Shown: positions 36,567-46,000, counted from the stretch's first letter. The stretch is 64,000 nucleotides of DNA from Aquificota bacterium (GCA_013153495.1 JAADEH010000009.1:1-64000); one strand, 5' to 3'. Translations and numbers: made by a program. The notes: generated from the sequence alone by a model not told the origin.

Positions 36567-37883
36567 TTAACTGAACATGTCCCTGTATAGAGCTTTTGCC
36601 CACTCGAAGGTGGACCTTGCAAGCTGTGTGGATCGGTCGTTCACGACGTTAACTTTCTTCTTAACGGGAGCTTTCTTCTTCCTGTCTATGTCGTATAGGA
36701 CGTTAATGACTATTGCCTCTTTGGGGTCTCCGTTGACCATGGAATAACAGGTGTTGGTAGGCGCCTGAACCGCTTCAAGCGGGTCCTTACCCTTGAGAAG
36801 AGCAACCAGCGCTTTAACGACCATCTTCTGGGTGTGGTTGTGAGCCATGTCTCCACTCTTGGGGAAGCCTTTTACCGAAGATGCGTCTCCTGCAACGAAG
36901 ACCCTCGGGTCGAGCTTAGATTGTAAGGTTAACGGATTTACATCACACCAGCCCGTCTTGGGATTAACAAGTCCCGCTTTCCAGGCAAGGTCTCCTGCCT
37001 GATGGGGTGGGTTGATGTTTGCATCATCAAACTTGAAGTCTCCCGCTGTGGTTTTTATGACCTTGTTGACCGGGTCAACTTCTTTTATTTTGGCGTTGGG
37101 AACATACTCAACCAGTCCCAAGTAAAGTTCTTGGTATGCTCTTCCAAAACCCTCTCCTTTGGGTTTTATCTGACCTTTGGGGTCAAGTATTATTAGCTTT
37201 CCGTTAACCTCATTCTTTTTGAAAACATGGGCTATCATAGCAGCCCTCTCGTAAGGTGCGGGAGGACATCTGTGAGGAGGAGGAGGAACGGTAAGTATGA
37301 AGGTTCCCTCTTCGAAGTTATCAACCTTCCTCTTGAGAGCTATGTGTTCGGATCCGGGTATAAATGCAGAGGGGAAGTGGGTTGCACATATCTGTGCCAT
37401 CTTCTTGTCGCCCTTAAACCAAGCATCGTAGTTGTATCTTATGCCAGGAGCAAGTATCAGGTAATCGTAGTCCACATAACCATCGGTCGTATATACCCTT
37501 CTCCTGTCCCTGTCTATGTCCGTTACGGTTGCGTTTATGAATGTGTAGCCGTATTTTGCGGCGGGTGTGTGGAAGTCGTGCATCAGAAACTCCATGTCAA
37601 CCAAACCACCGAGCCACACGTTGCTTATGGGACAGGACATAAATATCTTCCTCTTCTCTATAAGGACCACGTCAACCTTATCACCAAGCTCCTTCTTAAG
37701 GTGCTTTGCAGCGGTCATACCTGCCCAACCGCCGCCTATTATCACGACCCTGTTCCCCTTCGCAGGCGGTAGCATCCTACCTGCCGTTTTGGTAGCGCAG
37801 GCTGTGGAGGACATGTGAAGTGCTCCGAGAGCGGCTCCCACGCCCGCAATCTTAAATACATCCCTTCTGCTCAGGTCTGCCAT
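36567..37883 (-). CDS. FccB/SoxF-like sulfide dehydrogenase flavoprotein (paralogue 2)
   Basis: The 438-aa product leads the operon. It has a Tat-type signal (SRRDVFKIAGVGAALGALH), FAD motif VVIIGGGWAGMTAAKHL, FMSCPISNVWLGGL with the first redox cysteine, and GDASSVKGFPKSGDMAHNH and NTCYSMVNGDP with the second, matching flavocytochrome c sulfide dehydrogenase. It differs clearly from paralogue 1, so the two are not a recent duplication. The gene is preceded by a sigma-54 promoter and a GGGGG ribosome site. Confidence 0.88.
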   Translation of the reverse strand: MADLSRRDVFKIAGVGAALGALHMSSTACATKTAGRMLPPAKGNRVVIIGGGWAGMTAAKHLKKELGDKVDVVLIEKRKIFMSCPISNVWLGGLVDMEFLMHDFHTPAAKYGYTFINATVTDIDRDRRRVYTTDGYVDYDYLILAPGIRYNYDAWFKGDKKMAQICATHFPSAFIPGSEHIALKRKVDNFEEGTFILTVPPPPHRCPPAPYERAAMIAHVFKKNEVNGKLIILDPKGQIKPKGEGFGRAYQELYLGLVEYVPNAKIKEVDPVNKVIKTTAGDFKFDDANINPPHQAGDLAWKAGLVNPKTGWCDVNPLTLQSKLDPRVFVAGDASSVKGFPKSGDMAHNHTQKMVVKALVALLKGKDPLEAVQAPTNTCYSMVNGDPKEAIVINVLYDIDRKKKAPVKKKVNVVNDRSTQLARSTFEWAKALYRDMFS

Positions 37884-37928
37884 CTTACACCCCCTTCTTA
37901 AAGAATTCTTTTTCCACTTAATTAATGG

Positions 37929-37943
37929 GCAAAATGTGTGCCA
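37929..37943 (-). promoter_or_regulatory. sigma-54 promoter of the FccB-Rieske-FccB operon
   Basis: On the minus strand TGGCACACATTTTGC matches the -24/-12 consensus TGGCAC-N5-TTGC exactly, with GG and GC ten bases apart. Transcription would start near 37917, about 34 bases before the ATG at 37883. An NtrC-type activator is encoded next door. Confidence 0.85.
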
Positions 37944-37998
37944 AAACTCTAATGGTTGACAATCAAGGCTTTGAGGTGATAAGTCTTGAATAAGGTAA

Positions 37999-38012
37999 TG
38001 TCAAATTTGACA
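37999..38012. promoter_or_regulatory. palindromic activator site TGTCAAATTTGACA
   Basis: A perfect 14-base palindrome centred about 88 bases upstream of the predicted sigma-54 start, a normal distance for NtrC-family enhancer sites. A near copy, TGTCAATTTTGACA, covers the start of the activator gene at 40397-40410. Confidence 0.7.
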
Positions 38013-38019
38013 CCACAGG

Positions 38020-38031
38020 GTCATTCCTGAC
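38020..38031. promoter_or_regulatory. second, weaker activator site GTCATTCCTGAC
   Basis: The inverted repeat GTCA-N4-TGAC is centred about 20 bases (two helical turns) from the palindrome at 37999-38012. A still weaker TTGACAATCAA lies at 37956-37966. Paired sites on one face of the helix are typical of sigma-54 activators. Confidence 0.5.
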
Positions 38032-38071
38032 AGCTTAAATTTTTCTTTCCCGTGTCTAAATTATTAATTCG

Positions 38072-39091
38072 ATGGACTTCTCGGTATTTGACCACTTTGA
38101 TGAAGAGGTTGTCGTTATAGACAGAAACTTCCGTATAGTGTATGCCAACAAAAAGTATGCCCAGGACCTCGGATACGACTCTCCGGAAGAGGTTATCGGA
38201 AGCTATTGCTACGTTGTGTCCCACCACCAGGACAAACCCTGTGAGGGGGAGTGTCATCCCTGTCCCTTGAGGGAGATAGAGAAAACCGGGAGGTCCGTAA
38301 ATGTGGTTCACACCCACTATACCCACGACAAAAAGGAAGTCCCCGTAGAGATATGTGCCTTCCCAATAGAGAACGGAGAGAAGATAGTGCAAATAATAAG
38401 AGACATAAAGAGCGATAAGGAGAAGTATTACCTCTTTAGCCTGTCCCAGAAGTTAAGCTCGGTGGGTTTCTTGGCTATGGGGATTGCTCACCAGATAAAC
38501 ACTCCTCTGAGCACCATACTTTTGGCACTTGAAGAGCTTGAGAGGAAGCTGGGAACGAGTGAAGAGCTTGAAGTAATAAGGAATGCGGTAAATACCTGCA
38601 AGGACTACGTGGATAAACTCCTATTCCTTGTAAAGAGGAACTCCGTGAGGGATTTTGTGGACCTGAGCAGGGCTGTCAAGGACTCGGTGGAACTGCTTAA
38701 GGTTTACGCTAAGGAGAGAGGTGTGGAGATAGAGCTTGAACTCGGTAAAAACGCTTACATGCTTGCTAACGAAACCGACATAAGACACCTGGTTTTGAAC
38801 CTCGTAATAAACGCTATTCAGGCGTCTCCTAAAGGGGAAAAGGTTTTCGTCCGATCCTATGCGGATGAGGAAAAGTGGGTTTTGGAAGTGGAAGATAGAG
38901 GTCCAGGGATAGAGCCGGAGGAGCTTAGCAAAATATTCATCCCCTTCTATCAGGGCAAAAACAGAAGGGAAGGTGCGGGTCTGGGTCTTGCCATAGTTGA
39001 CAGCATAGTCAGGGAGTATAAGGGTTCAATTGATGTTAAGAGCGTTATGGGTGAGGGGAGCATTTTCAAGGTTACCATTCCTCTCCCTTAG
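38072..39091 (+). CDS. PAS-domain sensor histidine kinase
   Basis: The 339-aa cytoplasmic kinase has no membrane span. An N-terminal PAS domain (residues 5 to about 110) contains a cysteine group at 46, 57, 61 and 64 (SYCYVVSHH, PCEGECHPCPLRE). The phospho-acceptor box GIAHQINTPLSTI has His140, and the ATPase domain shows NLVINAIQAS, VEDRGPGIEPEEL and GAGLGLAIV. It is divergent from the sulfide-dehydrogenase operon and tail-to-tail with an NtrC-type activator, with which it overlaps by 66 bases. The input signal is likely redox or sulfur-related, by context. Confidence 0.9.
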   Translation: MDFSVFDHFDEEVVVIDRNFRIVYANKKYAQDLGYDSPEEVIGSYCYVVSHHQDKPCEGECHPCPLREIEKTGRSVNVVHTHYTHDKKEVPVEICAFPIENGEKIVQIIRDIKSDKEKYYLFSLSQKLSSVGFLAMGIAHQINTPLSTILLALEELERKLGTSEELEVIRNAVNTCKDYVDKLLFLVKRNSVRDFVDLSRAVKDSVELLKVYAKERGVEIELELGKNAYMLANETDIRHLVLNLVINAIQASPKGEKVFVRSYADEEKWVLEVEDRGPGIEPEELSKIFIPFYQGKNRREGAGLGLAIVDSIVREYKGSIDVKSVMGEGSIFKVTIPLP

Positions 39092-40411
39092 TTCCTTCAG
39101 TTTTCTGAACACGGTTCTGCGACTGCATCCGAGGGTCTGGGCAACCTTATCAACGCTACCGAGTTTTTTGTATAGGTAGCCTATGTATATCAACTCCAAA
39201 TCCTTTAGGGACGGTAATTTGGAAAAGAGGGTTTCGAAGCATATCTCGTTCTCGGTATGATTGGGAAGGCACAGGTGTTCGTCTATGTATTCTCCTTTGG
39301 ATAGCAGGGAGGCTCTCTCAATCATGTTTCTCAGTTCCCTTATGTTGCCGGGCCAGGAGTAATTCATAAGGAGCTTTACGGTTTCGGGTTTAATCTTTTT
39401 TCTGAACCTTTTGAGAAAGAGTTCAACGAGCAGGGGAATATCCTCCTTCCTTTCCCGAAGGGGCGGTATTTCTATCTCCATGGTGTTTATCCTGTATAGA
39501 AGGTCGCTCCTGAACTCTCCCTTTCTAACCATAGCGTTGAGGTCCCTGTTGGTGGCTGATATTATGCGAACGTTAACCTTTATCTCCCGAAGACCTCCCA
39601 CTCTCCTGAAGCTCCTCGTCTCCACAAATCTGAGGAGTTTTGACTGCATGGTGAGGGGTATTTCCCCTATTTCGTCCAAAAAGAGGGTCCCTCCGTCCGC
39701 AAGTTCCACAAGTCCCAGCTTCCTCTGGGTTGCTCCCGTATAAGCTCCCCTTTCGTGTCCGAAGAGTTCGCTCTCAAAGAGGTGCTCCGGTATGGAGCTA
39801 CAATCTACAACTATGAAGGGCTTGTCTCTTCTGTCCGAAAGTTTGTGAATGCTTCGTGCTATTACCTCCTTACCTGTGCCGGTTTCTCCTCTCAAGAGGA
39901 CGTTTATGTCGCTCATAGCAGCACTTTCGACAAGTTCCAGAACCTTTTTGAAGGCTGGACTCCTCGTTTCAAAGGTTATCTCGCTGTCTTTGTCGAAGAG
40001 GAAGCTCTTGAGGGTTCTGTTTTCCTCTTCAAGTCTCTTTTCCTTTATGGCTCTCTCTATGCTTACCTCGAGTATGTCGAAGCTGAAGGGTTTCTGTATA
40101 AAGTCCGAAGCTCCCGCTCTCATGGCTTCAACGGCGGTATTTATGTCCCCGTATCCGGTTATCACTATAAACTTGGCGTTGGTCTTGGGAGACATCTCCC
40201 TCAGGAGGTCGAGTCCGTTCATGTCGCTCAGCCTTATGTCCAAAAGGACTACTTCGTAGTTGCGCTCCGCTATGAACTTTTTGGCTTCTTCACCGCTACC
40301 TACGTTGTCAACTCTGAAACCTTTTTCTCTGAGCTTTTTCTCTATAAGCCTGCTCAGGCTCTCGTCGTCCTCGACTATCAGTATTCCTCCCATGGGTGTC
40401 AATTTTGACAC
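39026..40411 (-). CDS. NtrC-family sigma-54-dependent response regulator
   Basis: The 461-aa activator has a receiver domain (ILIVEDDES; phospho-site [13 protein letters not shown]; Lys in FIQKPF), an AAA+ domain (Walker [14 protein letters not shown], sigma-54 contact loop [10 protein letters not shown], Walker [14 protein letters not shown], arginine-bearing RSDLLYRIN) and a Fis-type helix-turn-helix ([19 protein letters not shown]). GAYTGA replaces the usual GAFTGA. The GTG at 40411 has GGGAG seven bases upstream; an ATG at 40393 lacks a site. It probably drives the FccB-Rieske operon. Confidence 0.92.
   Translation of the reverse strand: MSKLTPMGGILIVEDDESLSRLIEKKLREKGFRVDNVGSGEEAKKFIAERNYEVVLLDIRLSDMNGLDLLREMSPKTNAKFIVITGYGDINTAVEAMRAGASDFIQKPFSFDILEVSIERAIKEKRLEEENRTLKSFLFDKDSEITFETRSPAFKKVLELVESAAMSDINVLLRGETGTGKEVIARSIHKLSDRRDKPFIVVDCSSIPEHLFESELFGHERGAYTGATQRKLGLVELADGGTLFLDEIGEIPLTMQSKLLRFVETRSFRRVGGLREIKVNVRIISATNRDLNAMVRKGEFRSDLLYRINTMEIEIPPLRERKEDIPLLVELFLKRFRKKIKPETVKLLMNYSWPGNIRELRNMIERASLLSKGEYIDEHLCLPNHTENEICFETLFSKLPSLKDLELIYIGYLYKKLGSVDKVAQTLGCSRRTVFRKLKELRERNGNLENAPLTHNALNIN
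40397..40410. promoter_or_regulatory. palindrome TGTCAATTTTGACA over the activator start
   Basis: This 14-base palindrome differs by one base from the perfect site at 37999-38012 and overlaps the GTG start of the NtrC-type gene. Binding here would block its own expression, so negative autoregulation is likely. Confidence 0.6.
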
Positions 40412-40449
40412 AAAATTTCTCCCTGTCAATTAGAACTCCTTTGGTCAGG

Positions 40450-40455
40450 TAAAAT
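40450..40455 (+). promoter_or_regulatory. -10-like box (TAAAAT) seven bases before the HARP gene
   Basis: TAAAAT ends seven bases before the ATG at 40463 and there is no Shine-Dalgarno sequence, matching the leaderless pattern seen elsewhere. Confidence 0.4.
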
Positions 40456-40462
40456 AAGACTT

Positions 40463-41056
40463 ATGGAAAACTTCATCTTAGATACGAGCGTGTTTACCAA
40501 TCCGGACGTATATACCACCTTCGGGGAGTCGGACCAGCTGGGAGCTATAGAGAACTTTATACACCTTGCTATACATTCTGGGGCTAACTTTTACATGCCT
40601 TCTTCCGTATATGATGAGATGCTCAAGATGGTTGAACTAAGACACCTTGCTCCCGAGTTTGAGATGGTGGTTCGCATAAGGTCTCCGAGAAAATACTCCA
40701 TAATGATACCGAGCGAAGTCCTCTACGAGCTTATAGAGGAGATAAGACAGAGGATAAACAAAGGTCTGAGGATTGCGGAGGAGCACGCAAAGGAGGCAGG
40801 AAAGCTTGCGGAAAACGACGTGGGAAAGGTCATAAACAGGCTCAGGGAAAAGTATAGGGAGGCTCTGAGGCAGGGGATAATAGATAGCAGGGAAGACGTT
40901 GATGTGCTCCTCTTAGCTTACGAGCTTGACGGAACAATCGTTACTGCTGACGAAGGTCTCAGGAAGTGGGCGGACAAGGTGGGCATAAAGTTTATAAACC
41001 CTAAGAACTTCAGGGGAATTCTGGAGAGTTTAATCAAACACAAGTCCACCGCTTAA
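40463..41056 (+). CDS. HARP, protein-only RNase P (homologue of Aquifex RNase P)
   Basis: The 197-aa PIN-domain protein starts [20 protein letters not shown] and matches what I know of Aquifex aeolicus Aq_880, the smallest known protein RNase P. Candidate metal ligands are Asp7, Asp141/145 and Asp163 ([29 protein letters not shown]). The helical insert at about 85-135 ([22 protein letters not shown]) corresponds to the oligomerisation and tRNA-binding helices. It would mature tRNA 5' ends without an RNA subunit. It overlaps an RNA ligase gene tail-to-tail by 27 bases. Confidence 0.92.
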   Translation: MENFILDTSVFTNPDVYTTFGESDQLGAIENFIHLAIHSGANFYMPSSVYDEMLKMVELRHLAPEFEMVVRIRSPRKYSIMIPSEVLYELIEEIRQRINKGLRIAEEHAKEAGKLAENDVGKVINRLREKYREALRQGIIDSREDVDVLLLAYELDGTIVTADEGLRKWADKVGIKFINPKNFRGILESLIKHKSTA

Positions 41057-42127
41057 AAGGTGTCCCAAGAGTCCGGTCATGTTCAGAAAAACCTTGTCGA
41101 AGGTAAGCACCCAGTAGCCGTTTTCTTCTTTTAGGTCTCTCTGTATAACTTGAATGTGCTTTGAGGTTCTCTGCATAAGTTCCATAAGGGCAACCGCATT
41201 ATCCCTGCTTTTGAACCTACACCGGAAGGTCCTATAAACTTTGTGTTCTTTCTTAAACTGCTCTATGGCTTCGAAGAGACCGTCTATGAAGGCTCTTCCG
41301 AGTTCTTCGTATAGGTGTTCAGTTCTCTCTATACCTTCCTCCTCCATAAAGAGAACGAGCCTTAGAATTCTGTTGGTGTAGTATTCGGGAGGGAGTTGGA
41401 GCATGTTCTTGGCGGTAACTTTAATGTCGCTCAGATTTGCATAGCTGGTTATGTATTTTGCTCTTCTGTTCTCTTCAGAGTCCTCCTTAAACACAACTCC
41501 TTCCCTTCCTTCCTCGTTCAGCTTCAGGAGGAGTTTTTTGAGTTCTCCTACCTGCTCGGAGGTGAATTTACCGAACACCTCTACCGAGGGTAGCTCATAC
41601 TTTTCCACGAGCCTGAGTTTTTCCTCCTGGGGGAGAAAGCCTTCTTCGTTCTTCTTCATTATGTCGAAAACAAAGAACCTTATGTCTTCTTCCACGAAGG
41701 GCGGACTTTCCTCTATGTAGGGGTTTTCCGGACCTGCCACCTCCGCACATAGAACGAGGTCGGGGTTATCCTCGAAAAACTTGAGGTTGATAAATTCGGG
41801 GAGCCTGTCGGTGGTGAAGGGACAGATGTAACCTCCCCTCGAGAGAGCTATAACCCTGTCCCCGAGCTTGAATATGCGGACATTGTATCCGTCCACCTTT
41901 TCCTCAACCCAGAAGGGTTTTTTAAACTGCTCTTTAAGACCTTTTTCGAGCATAAAGACTCTGCCTATGTGGGGGTATCCCCAGACTACCGTGTCCTGAA
42001 ATATGGCGGTTCCCCGTGGAACGTCCTTGTAATCGTCAGAAAAACGCAGGTATTCAAAACCGAGAAAACTCTCCGAGCGAGCCTTCCTGTGCTTTACCGC
42101 TTCCCTAACAATGCTTACATCAATCAC
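41030..42127 (-). CDS. ATP-dependent RNA ligase (archaeal Rnl3-like)
   Basis: The 365-aa product has the nucleotidyltransferase lysine motif [12 protein letters not shown] near residue 74, motif III-like RFFVFDIM, motif [11 protein letters not shown] and motif V-like DIKVTAKN. The C-terminal helical part ([25 protein letters not shown]) resembles the dimerisation domain of archaeal Rnl3 ligases. It seals RNA or circularises it; the substrate is unknown. It starts with GTG eight bases inside purQ and is the last gene of the gyrA-purS-purQ run. Confidence 0.87.
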   Translation of the reverse strand: MIDVSIVREAVKHRKARSESFLGFEYLRFSDDYKDVPRGTAIFQDTVVWGYPHIGRVFMLEKGLKEQFKKPFWVEEKVDGYNVRIFKLGDRVIALSRGGYICPFTTDRLPEFINLKFFEDNPDLVLCAEVAGPENPYIEESPPFVEEDIRFFVFDIMKKNEEGFLPQEEKLRLVEKYELPSVEVFGKFTSEQVGELKKLLLKLNEEGREGVVFKEDSEENRRAKYITSYANLSDIKVTAKNMLQLPPEYYTNRILRLVLFMEEEGIERTEHLYEELGRAFIDGLFEAIEQFKKEHKVYRTFRCRFKSRDNAVALMELMQRTSKHIQVIQRDLKEENGYWVLTFDKVFLNMTGLLGHLLSGGLVFD

Positions 42128-42803
42128 TGATAAGAGAATACCACAGCATAAGTCCGTCGTGGCTTCCGAGTATGTCTTCGGAGGCTCTTTCCGGGTGGGG
42201 CATCATCCCGAATACATTTCCCTCCTTGTTCATAACTCCCGCTATGTTGGAAAGGGAACCGTTGGGGTTTGCGGACTCGGTTGGGTTTCCTTCTGAGTCA
42301 ACGTATCGGAACAGGATTTGTCCGTTCTCTTCCATGCTCTCCAACTCTTCTTCGGGAACGAAATACCTTCCGTCGTGGTGGGCTATGGGTATCCTGAGAA
42401 TGTCTCCTTTATCGAGCTTTTTGGTAAGGTGGGTAGATGGGTTTTCCACCCTGAGAAATACGTCCTTGCAGACGAACCTCATGTTGAGGTTAGGAAGGAG
42501 CGCTCCCGGTAGGAGGTGAAGCTCGGTAAGTATCTGAAAGCCGTTGCATATTCCCAAGACGAGCTTTCCCCTCTGGGCAAACTCATAGACCGCTTCCGCA
42601 AGGGGTGTTTTGGAAGCCAAGGCACCGGGTCTGAGGTAATCCCCGAAGGAGAAGCCACCGGGAAGGACGACGCAGTCGTATTTTGATAAGTCCCTCTGGT
42701 TGTAAAAGACGAAGTCCACCTCTCTCTCGAGAACGTCCTTGATGACGTAGTAGGTGTCATAGTCGCAGTTGGAACCGGGGAAAACGCAGACCGCAAATTT
42801 CAT
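42120..42803 (-). CDS. purQ: phosphoribosylformylglycinamidine synthase subunit PurQ
   Basis: The 227-aa glutamine amidotransferase supplies ammonia to PurL in purine synthesis. The nucleophile elbow VLGICNGFQILTE holds the catalytic cysteine near residue 86, the N-terminus is VCVFPGSNCDYDTYYV, and the late HPER motif (MMPHPERASED) holds the His/Glu of the triad. Its start overlaps the purS stop by one base. purL is not in the window. Confidence 0.96.
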   Translation of the reverse strand: MKFAVCVFPGSNCDYDTYYVIKDVLEREVDFVFYNQRDLSKYDCVVLPGGFSFGDYLRPGALASKTPLAEAVYEFAQRGKLVLGICNGFQILTELHLLPGALLPNLNMRFVCKDVFLRVENPSTHLTKKLDKGDILRIPIAHHDGRYFVPEEELESMEENGQILFRYVDSEGNPTESANPNGSLSNIAGVMNKEGNVFGMMPHPERASEDILGSHDGLMLWYSLISD

Positions 42804-43024
42804 CAGAGTTCCTCTATCTCGTAATCTTCTATGAGGGGGTTTATTATGAACTTCTCCACCATGGACTTTATATCCGTTCCTTCCTTGACCTCCATCTCTA
42901 CCAGCTTTCCCACACGGACATGCTGAACCTCAAAACCGTTGTCCTTGAGCATCTCCTCAACCGCTCTTCCCTGGGGGTCGAGGAGTCCCTCCTTAGGGGT
43001 TATCAGAACTCTCACCTTCTTCAT
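42803..43024 (-). CDS. purS: phosphoribosylformylglycinamidine synthase subunit PurS
   Basis: The 73-aa product is the small structural subunit of the three-part FGAR amidotransferase. [21 protein letters not shown] and [11 protein letters not shown] are the family signature. It begins inside the 3' end of gyrA (32-base overlap), so a purine gene is coupled to a topoisomerase gene. Confidence 0.94.
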   Translation of the reverse strand: MKKVRVLITPKEGLLDPQGRAVEEMLKDNGFEVQHVRVGKLVEMEVKEGTDIKSMVEKFIINPLIEDYEIEEL

Positions 43025-46000
43025 CAGCCTTTCCCTCGGATTTTATTACTATCCTCCTGAGTTCGTCCCCTTCTTCAAGATCCCATCTGGGTTTGGCGAG
43101 CCTGTCCCTCTTGGAAAGGGGTATGTCCTCCGCTCTTATCCTGTCGTAGAAGGCTCTTCCCTGAAGGGTGGTTATGAGAAGCTCAAGCTCCTCCTTTATG
43201 GGCAGAAGGTCGAGGAGCCTCTCCCTCGCTGAACCCAAGACGCTTACACCCTTTACTCCCCTGTTCCTTACCGCTATTTCCTGCTGGTAAATCCTCTTAA
43301 CTTTTCCGTCCGGAGTTACCACTATGAGGTAGGGCTGGTCCGGTCTTATCACCCTCGTTCCCACCACCTCGTCCCCTTCCTCAACCTTTATCCCCTGAGA
43401 GCCTTTAGTCCCGGGGGTTGCGGCGGGTATTTCCCTGACGCTGAAGCGGGCAACTTTGCCACGTCTCGTGAACATAAGTATGTCGCTCATGTCTATGGAC
43501 TGAGCTATGCCTACCACTTCGTCGTCCTCGGCGAGCTTTATTATCCTCATGCCTTGAGCTTTGTATTCAAACTCCACGAGAGGTATCTTCTTTATCATTC
43601 CGTTCTTGGTAGCTAAGAGGAGTCTGTCCGCAAACCGCTCCCGTATGAAGGCTCCAACTATGTGCTCATCGGACTCTTTGAAGTTCACCTTGCTTCCTTG
43701 GAGTGCCTGAGACCCTGCAATCCAGTAAACCCTTCCCCTGTTTGAGACCAAGAAAAGACCTTCGGTGAAGGGAACGTCCAGTATGTCAACGACCGGGGAC
43801 TCTCCCTCGGGCATGTTCTCTACGGGCATAACCTTTCCGTTCTCCAAAACCGCTACTACGAGGGACCCTTCCTCAAGCTCCTCCTCAAGACCTTCTATGA
43901 AGGTCCTTCTGGGGTCTCCGAACTTCTTTACGAGTTCTTCTGTTTCTTCTATAAATATCTTTATCCTCTCCTCTTCGCTACTTATAACCTTGCGGAAGTA
44001 ATCTATCTTTTGGGTAAGCTCAGCCTCCTCCTGACGGAGTTTTTCCCTCTCCAAGGAGGTCAGTCTGTGAAGTCTGAGGTCTAAGACAGCCTGTGCCTGT
44101 CTCTCGGTAAGTCCGAAGCGGGTCTGGAGCATGGAACGGGCTTCCTGAACGTCCTTTGACTTCCTTATCCCCTCTATGACCTCGTCAAGGTTGTTGAGGG
44201 CTATGAGAAGTCCTTGAACCACATGGAGTCTGTCTTCCGCTTTCTTTAAAAAGAACTTCGTTCTTCTTAGAATGACCGCAAGGCGGTGTTTTATAAACTC
44301 TCTCAGGAGTTCCTTTATGCCTACGAGTTTAGGCTCTCCGTTTACGAGAACCACGAGGTTTACGGGAAAGCCCTTTTTGAGCTGGGTGTATTTGAAGAGC
44401 TTTTTCAGAACCTTCTCACCCTTTGCTTCCCTTTTTAGCTCTATAACTATCCTTATGCCTTCCTTGTCGGACTCGTCCCTTATGTCCGAGATTTCCTTTA
44501 TCCTTCCGCTCCTGACGTTGTCCGCTATCTTCTTTATAAGCTCTGCCTTGTTGACCTGGTAAGGTATTTCGGAGACTACTATCTGCTCCCTTCCCCCCTG
44601 AACCTTCTCCACGTGAGCCTTAGCCTTTACCTGAACTATTCCCCTTCCCGTTTCGTATATCTCCTTCAGGTCCTTGTAGTTTTCTATAACTCCCCCTGTG
44701 GGGAAGTCGGGACCCTTGATAATCTCGAGTATCTCTTCCGTGGTCATGTGGGGGTTTTTTGCCAGCTCCACGAGAGCTTTTCCCACCTCTCTGAGGTTGT
44801 GGGGAGGTATTGAAGTTGCCAATCCGACCGCTATCCCTGCGGTTCCGTTGCACAGGAGATTGGGAAACTTGGAAGGAAGAACGGTAGGCTCCATAAGGCT
44901 TTCGTCAAAGTTGGGCACGAAGTCCACCGTGTCCTTGTCTATGTCTTCAAGCATCTGAACCGCTATCTTGGAAAGCTTGGCTTCTGTGTTGTGGTTGATT
45001 ATCCCGTTGGCTACAAAGGAGTGGCAGTTGCTCTCCACCTTTATGGAGTAAACCGTCTTGTATCCTCCAAAGTCTTTGAAAACTATCTGGTCAAAGAAGT
45101 ATCTGTTTTTGAAGAGCCTGTCTATAAGGTCAAGGTCTTCTTTGTCAAGGAATTTCTTAAGTATAGGGTAATATTTTTCTAAGCTCTCATACCTGTCGAG
45201 GTTGTGCTTTATAAACCACTCGTTAAACCTGAAGCGGTATTTCTTGCGAAGATACTCGGACAGGAAGGGTATCTTATCCGTTCTGCTGAGAGCCTTCCCG
45301 TAGTCTTTTAAAAACTCTCCGAGTTTTTCCTGCTTGTGTCCTACAAATCCTATCTCCTCGTAGAAGAGCCTGAGATTGGTTGCCCCGCTTATCTGGAGCC
45401 TGTGAATGTGTCTGTCTCTGTGGAGTCTGCTAACTATTCCGAAGTTGAGGAGCATTATCTGAACCTGTTTTAGAAGCTTTAGGCTCTTGGAGTGGTAGAA
45501 GACTAAACAGGTCTGCCCAGCCTTGCTAACGGAACCGTCTCCCGTGAAAAGTGCTCTGAGAAATGCCCTTTGAACTCTCTTGGAAGACCTTAGAACCGCA
45601 GGGGGAACCTCCTTTTCCTCTGCCTTGTGGTAAAAGCCCGTTGCCTTTAGGTCTTCTATGACCTCTCTGTGGTGAATTTGGAACTCGGTTATGGTCTTTG
45701 TGCTCCTTAGCTTCCTCTCGTATTTACAGTATTTGTCCCCGTAAACTTCCTCATAACATTCCTGAAACTCTCTAACGAACTCATCAGAGACGTTGGAAAA
45801 ACCGAGCCTCCTGTCGGATATGTATCCCTCGCTCACAAAGGCTCCGAGGAGGAAGGCTTCTTCCTCGCTGATGAGGTCTTCTTTCGGGAAGAAGTTAGAA
45901 CCCCTTGCAACTACCACATAATCCCCTTCCCTTATTTCTTCCAAGGTTTTCCACGCAAAAGCGGGCTTTCCTTCCTCATCTTTTGAAAGGGTAAGTAGGG

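Noticed and set aside
39755-40408. 217-codon plus-strand frame opposite the NtrC-type gene
   Set aside because: It is antisense to a clear AAA+ activator, has no ribosome site and no domain.
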